Translations under genes and position numbers: made by a program | The notes under the pieces: generated by a model | Told to the model about the DNA's origin: nothing | What the model saw: only the letters and a program-made list of their open reading frames with translations | Databases searched by the model: none | Part shown: one piece after another, positions 1 through 10,982 of the stretch | How positions within the stretch are numbered: position 1 is the stretch's first letter | How the letters are laid out: each line of letters starts with the position of its first letter | Assembly (NCBI RefSeq): GCF_900496995.4 | Contig: NC_044018.1 | Location: forward strand, 26,008,001-26,072,000 | Source of the DNA: Aquila chrysaetos chrysaetos | Lineage: Eukaryota > Chordata > Aves > Accipitriformes > Accipitridae | Direction of reading: 5' to 3' | Length of the DNA: 64,000 bases

Positions 1-3000
1 ATCAGCTGGTGATCACTGAGCTTCAGCACAGCAGCGTACCTGATCATCTTATGCTAAAGTTGCATTTCTGCTTCTCATCAGTCCTGGAAGATGGTTTGCT
101 GTAGAATAATTGTAACCTAAACAAAGTTTAAACTTGTGGCATATGAACGAGAAAAGATCAGTTACCCCAGTTTTACAGTCAAGCCTGAGTTAAAGTTTTC
201 CAAAAGATCTAAGAGAACTAGTCGCTGTGCTGTCCTTCAATTTCGTGCTTTTTGCCCTGCTGTAGTACTTCAGGACTACTAAAATACAGATGTATTAGAG
301 AAAACGTGGATAAAAGTGGGAGTCTGCGAGTTTTTCAGGAGGCTTGTGTTTCAGAAATGTGCAGAGCATGCCTACTGGTTTGACAGCATCTGTATGGCTA
401 AATGCAGGGTGGGCTGAAGCATGGTGACGCAAACTCCATCTTTCTCCGTCACTTGCCCTGGGGACGGAGAGGCCGTGCAGTTGTGAGGACAGCGCAAATG
501 GTGGGGCTCACTCTTGCTGTGCAGGAGTCCGGGCCGTTCTTGGGAGGACACTGGCTGACCTGTCTCCCTGGCACTGGCGGTACGCCTTCATCATGAGGCA
601 TTTGGGGTTAGCGATGGAGAACCTGGCCAGGCAATCCTAACTGTAGCTATGCCCAAACCACCTACATTTCACATAGGAGTGATCTTGGCCTGCAGAAAGC
701 TGTGTATGAGCTTAAGCTTTCCCTCATTTTGCTCTGAAGCTTTCCTGAAGCCCAGGCCTGGCGGCTTGATTCTTTAAACGGGCAAGAGCCAGACAGAGAG
801 AAAGACTTTTGTTCCCGAATTGGAGGAAGAGTTGTGTTGTGGTTACACAGGTAGAGCCGATCACCTGTAGGAACTGAGCTCCATGGAGGTAGTTCCAAGT
901 TCCCACAAGTCTGCATCTACTAAATACGCACAGCCAGCCTGCATGGTTAGGATAAGGTAAAATGGGACTTTTACTCCCTTGCTGTAAATCTGCATTTATC
1001 ACCAGGACCAGGATGGGTAACAGCTGGTAAAGTTACAGTCATCATGAAGACGAAGAGACTATTTTGATGAAAAAAAGTCCACATTATATGGCCTACCTGG
1101 ATAATAACAGTTACCTGCAGCAGCAAATACACCTGTGCTGCCCTCACCCTCCAGTGAACTGTCATCAAAGCCTGCCTGGATTCCAAGCCTTACGACTGCT
1201 GCAGGTTGATTTTCAGGCAGCTCCCTAACGAAATGAAGTGTTAAGCAGTCATCTTCTCAGCCTAACAGTTTCCACCAATAACTTTTGAACTCACTGACCA
1301 GTTTCCAAATAAATTTGATAGAGGGACCAAAGATTCAATTACACCAAGTTCCAGCAGGTTTGGTGAAAGTAGGCGATGGGTGGAAAGAGACACTGCTAGT
1401 ATCTCCATGGAGAGAAAGCCTGCCATATGATGTCTATTTTCTGTTTTTATATCATCACAAATGATCTTTATAGTACTTTAATAGTTTTTTATACCGTTCC
1501 ATTATTAGACCTCAAAGAATTCACGAGGGAGAGTGGCAGAGACAGCCAAGCCCCAGCTTCACAATTTCTGCCTTGTAAGACCATGGTTTTAATCAAGTAG
1601 GTAGAAGTTCTGAATGAGTTTTTTTAAGTGAAATTAACCTCCAAGAGTAAGTGTGGAAAAATGTAAATCCACTCTGCAATGACAGGAGGGTGGGAGGAGG
1701 CTGTCTGGAGTTTGGGACACCATATTCCCAGGATGAAGGGGTGATCAGGCTTGGAGGAGGGTAGCCATATGCTGCCTGAGGTGGGGGGGGTGGCCAAGAA
1801 AAACCCATTGACAGTGTTAAAAGGATCTACTCAGAAAAACTTTAAGCTTCTTGCTGCATAATGAGGTTTTCTTCTTTTACTGGAATAGGGCTTCCGAGAG
1901 ACCAACCATTTAAAAATACTGAAGCACTCCCTTGGTGCCTGGGAAGGGACCTTTTGAGAAAGCATTGGTTTTACAGGAAAGAGCAAATCCCACGCTCTAT
2001 CGCGGGGCTGGGTGAGATCAGGGAACACAGAAGGACAACCCAGTGGGGAGGCTGAGTGCTGTCTATTGACAGCAAGATGCCTCATCTCCGCTGTGTGGAG
2101 AGTCTGCAGCTTCACCACGCAGCCGAAGCCACCGCAGCCCGGCCGCTGCGTGCCACGGCGCAGCCCAGCTCTCCCTCCTGCAGCCAGGGCTGGGACCGGG
2201 CGCCCCGAGTGCTGGAGCTCACAGCCACGCTGCAGCAGGGCCACAGACGTGTTTTTCAGCGGGCTCCTCATGCAAATCGTGGTTATGGACAATAGTTTGA
2301 TCTGGCTGAAGATAAGCCTTTCTTCCTTACATTCGGCTGCGTCTAAAGGAGTTAACAGTGAACGTGGTAGTTTAACAAAGTCAGACAAACCTCCTCTGCT
2401 CCCAAAAGAAGGGCTCCACAAGGCACTGGGAGGGAGCGGTGTTAAGCTGTACATGAGATAGTATCTTTGAAGGAGCATTTTCTGGAAGTTTGTGATAGGA
2501 GGCTGGTGCATGGCAAGAGTTTTAGTATCATTGCCATGAAGTACTCGGTGAGTGCCTTGTCCGAGTGCTTCAGTTAAGTTAGAGCTTGTCAAGTCACGCC
2601 AGAACCCCCTGTTAAATTAGCTGTACAACTATTCTTAAGTAATGAGCTATAAAATAGAAATAAAACCAGAACACACCTCACTTGAACTGGAGGGAAAAAC
2701 CCTCGCTCTGCCCATTCCCAGTGGCGGATTGTCCTGTTGCCCGAGAGGAGGAGAGGAGAGCAGGTTACCGGCACCTCGATAGCCTGCTGGGTGATGCTCT
2801 TCAGGTGAGCTTTGCGCGTTTCACTGCGCCGGTCTGCCTCCCTCCACAACGCCAGTGGCACGCCGGCGGTGTGCGCCGGCGGCCCCGCGCTCTGCCACAG
2901 TCCCTCCTCGGCAGGGAGCAGCCGTACCCGCTGCGCCGGCTGAGGCTTGCCCCCGGCTCACTGCCTCCGAGCACCAAGTGCCCTGTGGCAAAGGGACCCC

Positions 3001-4740
3001 CGGCCCCCCCCGGGCCTGCACGAGTGGGAGAGGGAAAGTGAGCAGCAGCCCCCTGGACGGGGCTGGGGCGTTCCCTAACCCATCTGTACGAAGAGGAACA
3101 GCTTTGGGTTTTCATTTCTCCGGGGGTGGCTCCTGGCAGGAATGCGGGGCCTCCGGGAAGTTCAGTCCTTCTTGGTGGGGTGGTTTAGTGCATGAAAGTG
3201 CGGTAAGGTCGGGGCGGCATTACAGTCTGGCCTGAAGTTTTCTCCTAAGCACGTACAAAGACCAATAAGGATCACTGACTCCAGTGGAGCAAACCCGCAA
3301 GACAACATCAATTTACTTTTTATTTTAACTCACTTTGGCCAGGGTCTGTTTGTTCGTCCTGTATTTGACCCCCGCCAAGGCTGGACACTTGTTCTTTTTT
3401 CTCCTGCCCTCCTCCTGCCCCCAGACTGTCCTCTGAGTGCAGGGGTGAGTGGGTCTCCAGTCACGCCATTTACACATGTTCCACCTTGTCCTACCATCCC
3501 CGGCCTCTCAGACAGGGAATCCCATTGCTCTCTGTGGGGAATCGGGGAAGTCGAGAGGCAATGAATGCAAACTACCCCTTCTCCCCCCGAAACGTATTGC
3601 TGCTTTTGCTGTCAGCTTGGAGGGCCCTGCTTCCAGGGATGCTGCTCTGCCCAGGACCGTTGCTGGCTGGGCTGAAGAGGATGGTTTGCTCCCGTCTTTG
3701 CTGTGACTTGAGCAGAGGAAATCCAGATGTTTGGCAAACAGCTTTTCACAACACCCAATGTTTACACTATCCACAGACATGAGGTTGGCCACAGCTGTTC
3801 ACGTGGCAGCCGTTACTCGTTGCTTTAGGTGCCTGAGTCCAGTGTAAGGTTGGGATGCCACCAGCTCTTTTTGCCACCCTCAGGTGCCAGGGGAGAGGCT
3901 GCAGACATGGGGAGAGCAGCATGTCGTTGCCCCCCCACTCCTCACCTGGTGTTTGGGGCAGGAGAAGGCCTCACCAGCCAGTTCCCACTGTGCCCTGGTG
4001 GGGACATTCTGGTGGGGACAAAGGGGCGAGGGACCCGATCCGGCCACAGGCATTTGCTATCTCCTCTGGAAGCAAAAAGGAGATGGATGCCCAGTTGCCG
4101 TATGGCTTTGGCCTTTGCTCAACAGCTTCCACTAGGCACAGAAAGCAATGAGCAAAGAGGACACTCTCGTGCTGTGGTTTGTATTATTCATGACTATCTG
4201 TCTTTAGAAGAGCAAATCGATTGGGCAACCCTTGGTAACAGAAGACTTAAACCACATCACTGATGATACAATTGCCAAATGATGTGAAGTTTGAATCTTG
4301 GCATAACTGGTTTTGAGAAATGAAAAACACTCGTCTGAGACAAGCCCTCCAAGGCGGTTTTACTTCCTCAGTTACTAACTGGAAACAGAAGGAATGAGCT
4401 CAGAGTGAAAAGCTGGCCAAAGACCTTCCTGGCTTGCCCTGTCCTCTGAAGAGGCTATCTGTGCCTCAGAAACTACTTGCCGTACAGGAGATCGTCTTGC
4501 ATTGCTCACAAATCAAATAATCCAACAAGGAGAGCAAAGGATGCTTGTGGCATTCGGATTGCTGATGCTGCTGTCTGCAGGGCCACAAAAGCCGTGTCCT
4601 GCTGCCCCGGGGTGTTCCTAGTATGTCAGGCCTTCGGGTGACTTTCTGGATGTGCCACGCAGCACACAGCTAATTCAAGCAGAAGCATCTGGAGACTGCA
4701 ACTGTCTGGTATGAGAACAGCTATGGCTGATCCAAAATGT
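1..4740. other. Intergenic DNA 3' of GCM1, no gene recognised
   Basis: No family is recognisable in any frame. The longest frames (for example the minus-strand frame at 1831-2592) lack splice context and read as chance frames through GC-rich stretches. The DNA is AT-leaning except around 2090-2230 and 2815-3060, which are GC- and CpG-rich. In mammals FBXO9 lies on this side of GCM1 in convergent orientation, but no FBXO9 exon was recognised here. Confidence 0.5.
2815..3060. promoter_or_regulatory. CpG-rich block, possible small CpG island
   Basis: This stretch is dense in CG dinucleotides (for example the run of GCCGGCGG-type motifs near 2860-2885) and is far more GC-rich than the flanks. 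Such a block in a bird genome often marks a promoter, but no recognisable first exon is attached. It could also be a GC-rich repeat remnant. The regulatory role is inferred only. Confidence 0.25.
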
Positions 4741-5530
4741 TCCCAGAATCACCCAATAGCTGAGATTTCAGCCTTGTCCACTTAGCAAGCCCATACTTCA
4801 TCAGTCTGTCTGTGAGGATGTTATAGAAGACAGTGCTGAAAGCCTGGCTAAAGTCAAGATAAAAAGAGTACCCGCTGCTCTCCCCTCATCCACCATGCCA
4901 CTCATCTCATTGTAGAAGGCTATAGGGTTGGCTAAGCACAATTTCCCCTTCATAAATCCATGCTGACTGCTCCCGATCACGTTTTAGTCTTTCATGTGTT
5001 TGCAAACAGTTTCCAGGAGGATTTTCTCCATCACCTTTGCAGATTTTTGAGGTGGGGCTGGCCGGGCTGTAGTTCCCCAGATCTTCCTTCTTGTTCTCCC
5101 TGAAGACAGGAGTGACATTGCTTTCTTCCAGTCTTCAGGAAATTCTCCGTATCACCATGACCTTTCAAAGATTATGGGGAGTGGCTTCACAATGACACCT
5201 GCCAACTTCCTCAGCAGTCATGGGTGCCTCCCATCACGGCCCATGGACTTACCTGTGTCAGGTTTGTTTAAGTGCTCCCTAACCTGGTTCTCCTGCATGG
5301 ATGTTGAATCCTCCTTGCTCCAGGAGGTGAGCAATGTTGGTGAAGTTTACCTTGTGAAAGTCAAAACCCCCATAGTGCCTGGGGACTGCAGCAGCTCAGG
5401 GAGAAAGGGGCACTGTATTGAATCAGGGCCAGTCTGCAGAGCTTGCACAAGAGCCAGGTCCAAACTGCTTAGGGTGTTCAGATGTGCAATGTTAATGCCC
5501 TATTCACGCTCTGCTTTGATTAGTGATTGC
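4741..5530 (-). mobile_element. CR1 LINE fragment, reverse transcriptase region, decayed
   Basis: Read on the minus strand, this stretch gives broken pieces of the CR1 ORF2 reverse transcriptase. Near 5130-5070 there is a PVF-x-ENKKEDLGNY-like segment. Near 5000-4930 there is a segment resembling the conserved SxHGF..GK..LTN region. At about 4865-4790 there is YLDFSQAFSTVFYNIL, matching motif A of CR1 RT, where the consensus is DFSKAFD. Frameshifts and stops show it is dead. The 3' end of the element is missing, so it is an internal, truncated copy. Boundaries are approximate. Confidence 0.8.
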
Positions 5531-8500
5531 ATCTATTTTTACTCTGACACCAGCAGACTTCCTTCATTTTTTCTTCTTAAATAAACTACGCCACCTTCCC
5601 ATCCTCCTCTGCCCCCCTTGGGTCCCCACGCCAGTCGCTGCCCTGCCACGTAAAGCCTGTTCCTGGCACAGGCAGGCCATGTCCCTGCTGAGATCCACCA
5701 CAGGGGTCACTTCTACATTTTGCTTGCAATAAAGCAAAACACATTAGATGGTCACATTCTAACTCTTTGACCATAATTACTTAAAAAGCCCCAAATGACT
5801 ACATTGAGGGGAAGCGGAGCAAAATTTCCAGGAGTACCAGACACATGGATTAGTAAACCTCTTAAGGGCCATGAGGAAAGAAAAGCTTTATACAATTACC
5901 CGGAGTGTATCCACTAAAGCTTCCTCAGCTGGAGTCCTTTCTACCACCAGCAGTTTGACACACTTGTTTCATTTTAAAATATAGAGAATGCATTTAGAAC
6001 CATATTTTAGAAAATAGTCCATAACCTTGCAGTTTATATAAAACAGTTTGTAGCCTCAATCTGCCAAAGGGCAGGGGCTTTGTACAAAGGGTTGAAAATG
6101 AAAACACCTGGCTGTGCTCAGTCTGACCTGCAATTCTTTTCACATGCAAAGGTAGAGGCCCCGGGGAGAGGGAGGCCAGAAGAAAAGCAGGGTACATGCC
6201 CAGGCTGGAGAGAGGAGAGTCAAATCCCTGTTCTGCCTTCTCATCTCCCCATTGGTATGACTGATACAGAGGCATTTCCCTTTCTCACAAAGATATTCTG
6301 AGGATAAATACACTAAAAAATCGAGGTGTCCAGCTGCTGCCTTGTATTATTAAGATAACTCCTTCTGATTATATGTCTAGATTTCATCTTTAAATGTTGT
6401 ATGAGTCACCCACCCCCCAAAGCAGTGTTTCTGTAAGATACAGTCTGGCTAATGTATCATTCTGAGCAACATTGCTGTGGTTCTCTGATGGCCTCAGAAG
6501 AGCCCTTATATACAAAAGTATTTGCTTCGGAGCAAGTGCAGGGATTACTCCCAAAGAATTACCCCTTAAATATTGAGGCCAGTGCTTTCAGAGCTAAGAC
6601 CTAGGGAAAGCAGCAAGTGTAGACCATCCATGCCATGCAGGGATATTTGCATAAGCTTTGGCAGTAGCTGCAGCCATCTGAAACACTGATAAGCCAGAAC
6701 AAAACATTTTGCCTGTGTAATCATCCACATCCTGACCTCCTTGCATTCTGCTGCCTTCCTAACATTTTACTGCAGCTGAGCCTTACAGAAAACCATTTTC
6801 TGCAGCGGAAAGTAAGGTTACAGAGTTACCTATGGGTGGATCCTCACATATCAATTAGTGTTTCTTCATGAAGCTACCCTGAATAACCTCAGTGTTCAGT
6901 ATATTTTCTTAAAATTGCAGAGGATAATGCATCTAGTGCCATCTCTCACCTCTGATTCTTACCACCGCCCAATTGGGCACAATACCTTAGAGCTGATTAA
7001 AAGAGGCTTAAAGCAGTGACATATATATGTTTCTTTTCACATACCCCGAATATGTTGCAAAACGTCATTTTTGTGAAGGTCAGAGCTGGGATTGGTATCT
7101 TCATCTTCTGAGCCAAACGGATATAAATTTGGCACTATATTGACCCACCGTGCTGATTGTACCAAAAGTGGAGGGAGTTGCTGCCAGCACAGAAGTCACG
7201 CAAGAACATGGAAAGGTCAAACTGACCCTGGCAGCTTGTAAATCTAGAAAGCCTTTCTGCATTTAACCTTAGAAAAATCATGAAGTCTCAGTTTCCTCCT
7301 TTTTAAAAAGGAATAACCTGTTCTCCTTGAGCATGAAATGTGTTCCGCTTGGAAACGTACTGGGTGTGATGAACGCTGCATGAACGGGGGCTGGGGGTCC
7401 CCCCAAACTGTGGGACAGTCCTGGGTGCACAGAATTACGAGCATGGGAGCTGCAAGAAGGCACGGCCCTGCTATGGCAGGTAGCTGCTGAGTGGAGCTGT
7501 GCTCGCAGGAATAGGTTTCGTTTTGGAAACCTTTTGGTTCAGACTTAAAGGCAAACCGACAAAAAGCTTCCTGCTTCTCAGGCAGGAAGACAGGTTTTGG
7601 TACTAAATGTCTTTTAGAGAGGTTTGGTAGTAATAGTCCTGTAGGAAACCTGTGAAACTCAGTAACTGGACACTGCCCATCTTCAAAGACTTGAAGAAAT
7701 GGTTGATCTGCAGGAAAGAATATCAGACATGAGGAAAAAAATACTAACGGTGGGGACTGGGACAGTGAAGCCATGGAACAGGTTATGGGATGGGTTATCA
7801 AATCCCCTTTGCTGAAGTTTTTAAAAGCAGAGGAAGGGGGTGGTGTGTGCAAAGGGAACTGAGGGTACAGCGGTGCAGGAGCCTTCCAGCCACGCGTCTG
7901 TATGAAAGGTGATGCTGGCAGCGGTGCAGCAGAGAGGTAAGGAATGCAGGGGAGAGGCGAGACGAGGCAGAGCAGCATGGCAGCGGGCAGGGTCCATGCC
8001 CTGCGCTGTCCCTCGCTGGTGCGACTGGTTTGGCAGTCGCAAAGGAATCTTGGCTATGGGACACGCAGCCCTGGGGACCTGTCTGTCCCTCGTCCTGCAG
8101 CTCACCTCCTGAGGCACAGGTGTTTATGGCTCCTATTGATTTCCCTTTTTCTGTCTTAGAGGTGGAGCTTGTTATTATCCGTGATCAAAGTTTCCTTCTC
8201 CAAGTTACTGATCTGAAGAATCATCATAAAACACACAAAGTTTGGTATTAACGTGGGAGTAACTCACAGACTAAAATAAAAGTTTGATGAACTGACCTTT
8301 ACATACAACAGCAGACTGTCATTTTGTGATCTACATTTAGATTTTTTCCACATAAAACAAATCACTACGCATCCCCTCTTTTACAAATTGCAATAAACAT
8401 TCTGAAGCACTCTATAAATATAATTTGTTCTTGTCTTGTAAATGTCTCTGAACTCCACCCTTTGCAATGAAAGTGGTTTCCTTAGCAACTAATACATTCC

Positions 8501-9194
8501 AAAGTCTTTTTAAAAAAAAGAGGGAATCTAAAAAGATGAAAACAAGCAAAAAAAAAAAAAAAAAAAAAAGACAAATGATAAGACTGAACCTGTTTGATGG
8601 ACACAAGATACACCACAGTCTGAGGTAGTGTGAAGTTTTTATTGCTACTTGTTTCATAATACTGTTCTCTCAGACTCATCCCAATAAAAGGTTTCTTTTG
8701 CCTCAGACTGCTGGGGCACAGCTTGCTCCGCAGGCAGGGCAGGCTTAGGATTAGGACCGCCAGCTGGGCAGCCCATGGAGCCGAGGCTTTCTACCTTCTT
8801 GGTGGCTAAAGGAACCAGCCATGAAATGTGGCTCCAGACATGGCACCCCTCAGGTCTTCCTTGCAGAGGTGGCAGCGGGGACACGTGTCAGTGAGGGCCA
8901 GCGGCCCCTGAAACCCTGTCCAGAGAGCAGCAGAGGCTAGTCATGCAGGAAAATCATGCAGATGTGAATTGTGGGAAAAGATAAAGGAATCTTTGCCAAA
9001 GGTCTCTGAGCTGGCCACTAAGTTCAGGCAAGAAAATTCATGTTTGGCACCCTACTTTTTTAACAAATGTCAGGAACTGGTAGCTCCTGCTGAAACGGAG
9101 CTTACAGTAGTGGTCAGAAAGGGGGGTGATGTATGGAAAGGGTGCTGAAGGATTCGTTACAGTCTGCAATGAAAGAAATGAAACGTGGCTGGAA
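5531..9194. other. Intergenic DNA with simple repeats only
   Basis: No gene or clear mobile element was recognised. The stretch contains a moderately GC-rich block at about 7900-8110 and a poly(A) run near 8550-8570. The long minus-strand frame at 7244-7978 shows no domain and is judged a chance frame. Confidence 0.5.
8550..8571. repeat. Poly(A) run
   Basis: An uninterrupted A homopolymer of about 21 bases in non-coding DNA. It could be the tail of an old retroposed copy, but no target-site duplication or parent sequence was recognised. Confidence 0.7.
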
Positions 9195-9932
9195 AAAGCA
9201 GCAAGGCACCTTGAATATATACATGTATGAAGCTGGGTTAAGCCCTGCAGAGAAGGACTTAGGGATACTGGTGGATGAAAAATTGGACATGAGCCGACAG
9301 TGTGCGCTTGCAGCCCAGAAAGTCCATTGAATCCTGGGCTGCATCAAAAGAAGCATGGCCAGCAGGTCGAGGGAGGTGATTCTGCTCCACTTTGGTGAGA
9401 CCCCACCGGGAGCACTGCGTCCAGCTCTGGGGCCCCCAGCACAAGAAAGGCATGGACCTGCTAGAGCGGGTCCAGCGGAGGGACATGAAGATGATCAGGG
9501 GGCTGGAGCACCTCTCTGGTGAAGACAGGCTGAGAGAGTTGGGCTTTTTCAGCCTGGAGAAGAGAAGGCTCTGGGGAGAGCATATTGCAGCCTTTCAATA
9601 TACCAAAGGGGATTATAAGAAAGTCAGAGAAAGACTTTTTACCAAGACCTGTAGTGACAATGGTGCAATGGTTTTAAACTGAAAGAGGGTATGTTTAGAT
9701 CGGACTTACGGAGGAAATTTTTTTACAAGGGTAGTGAGGTACTGGAACAGGTTGCCCAGAGAAGCTGTGGATGCCCCATCCCTGGAAATGTTCAAACTCA
9801 GGTTGGATGGGTCTTTGAGCAACCCGATCTAGTGAAGGATGTCCCTGCCCATGGGACAGGGCATGGCAGGGGGGTTGGACTAGATGATTTTTGAAGGTCC
9901 TCTCCAACCCAAACTGTTCTGTGATGATTCTA
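9195..9932 (+). mobile_element. CR1 LINE 3' end (ORF2 C-terminus plus 3'UTR)
   Basis: A classic 5'-truncated CR1 copy. Near 9244-9330 the plus strand reads [20 protein letters not shown], the conserved C-terminal part of CR1 ORF2, and then hits a stop at about 9328. Homology continues in shifted frames (ILGCIKRSMASRSREVIL, then ERVQRRDMKMIRGLEHLS near 9460-9530). The 3'UTR text follows (lightly edited wording of 'ggttggactagatgat... ggtcctctccaaccc') and the copy ends in an ATTCTRTR-like terminus near 9925-9932. Coding capacity is lost through stops and frameshifts. Confidence 0.92.
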
Positions 9933-10159
9933 TACAATGTGTTCACAGGGCTGGTGCAGTGGAGGGACTCAGATCCCAGATTCTTGCCAGAAGAAGCTGG
10001 AAGAGTGCAGAGGGTCGCACACGAGGGTTGTGGTCCTTGAGGTCATCCGTCTGCACCTTCCACAGTCCCACAGGCTTGAACAAACTGTGTTTCAAGAGGG
10101 ATTGAAATGCTACCAAACCAGAATGGCAGCGAGGTAGTCTGTAAGGAGAGCTGATACCT
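9933..10159. other. Short spacer between CR1 and GCM1 3' end
   Basis: Unique-looking DNA between the end of the CR1 copy and the predicted GCM1 polyadenylation signal. No feature was recognised. Confidence 0.4.
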
Positions 10160-10165
10160 TTTATT
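10160..10165 (-). terminator. GCM1: Candidate GCM1 polyadenylation signal (AATAAA)
   Basis: TTTATT on the plus strand is AATAAA on the coding strand, about 200 bases past the GCM1 stop codon. It is the first canonical hexamer downstream. Cleavage would fall near 10140. There is no transcript evidence, and other signals further downstream are possible. Confidence 0.45.
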
Positions 10166-10368
10166 AGATCAATGAAATGGTGGGGGAGAATGTAACAGTT
10201 AAAAAAAAAAAGAACAAAGACAAGTCTTTAGGTACGAAAGCCCCTCCTGAGGCCTGCAAGAGGAGCTGAAGAGGAACTGGCGTGGTAGCACGTTCACATC
10301 TGCATTGCAACAGAGAATGAGCATTAAGCCATTGCCAGAGGAGGGGGAGCGAGGACATTTAAGCCCGG

Positions 10369-10982
10369 TCACCGTAAGGGGTACAGGTTAAAAACCGTGT
10401 CGTCGCCGCAGCAGTTGAGACCCATACGGCGCCCTCCCTCGCCCCCGTCTCCTTCGCTCCCCCCCGGAGGAGCCAAAAGCTGGCGGAGGCGGTGTGCCCC
10501 GCTGGCCGCGGGGCAGGGCCCGCCATGAGGGGCAGGGTAGGGCGGCGGAGGGAGCCGGCGGCCGCCGTAGGCCAGCGGCGGGTTCTCCTGGCGGGAGTCG
10601 TCCCCCAAAGGGCCGGCGTCAGGCCCGAAGAAGTGGTCGCGGCCGCCCTCCGTCACGGGCAGGACGCGCTGGGCGCCGGCGTGGGCGCAGCGCCGGGGGG
10701 AAGGGGCCGCGCGAGGCGGGTCGGCCGCGGGGGCGGCAGGGCCGCTGCGAGGCCTCCCGGCGCTGGGCGTCCTCCCCAGGGCCGCCATCCTGCTCCAGGT
10801 CGGCGCCTCGCCGCAGGCCCCGTCCTCCCCGGCTGCTCTCGGGTATGGCGGCTGCCCGGAGCGGCTGCCCGGTGTCAGCTCCTGGGAGCTTTTGCTTAAA
10901 CGTCTCCCGAAATTAGCAGGCAGCACGTAAGCATCCGGCTCGGAAAGAAGCAAAGGCAAAGCCTCCCGCGTCGGCATTGCAC
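10369..10982 (-). CDS. GCM1: GCM1 terminal coding exon (C-terminal transactivation region)
   Basis: The stop codon TGA is at 10371-10369. The frame is open from 10977 (202 codons from a Met that need not be a start) and closes upstream at a TAA near 11018. It ends VFNLYPLR, matching the conserved mammalian GCM1 terminus LLNLCPLR. Near 10880-10790 the sequence KLSKSS-like/WSRMAALGR lines up with mammalian KLSSSR...WSKNAALGR. The rest is rich in Pro, Ala, Gly and Arg and very GC-rich, quite unlike the AT-leaning flanks, and has little obvious similarity to mammals. A good acceptor (CTCTGACAG) sits just before 10982, but it needs an incoming single base while exon 4 supplies none. The 5' boundary is therefore uncertain, and a missing exon or a sequence error is possible. 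Confidence 0.75.

Noticed and set aside
1831..2592. 253-codon minus-strand frame
   Set aside because: No recognisable domain, runs through mixed-composition DNA, competing frames on the other strand, and low-complexity content where GC is high. Judged a chance frame.
1..4740. 3' exons of FBXO9, expected on this side by synteny
   Set aside because: No FBXO9-like sequence could be recognised, so the gene probably ends left of the window.
7244..7978. 244-codon minus-strand frame
   Set aside because: No domain or motif and no flanking exon. Codon-like character not evident.
10492..10916. Plus-strand frames of 135-140 codons rich in Arg, Gly and Ala
   Set aside because: They are antisense shadows of the GC-rich GCM1 terminal exon, whose minus-strand frame has the conserved GCM1 C-terminus.
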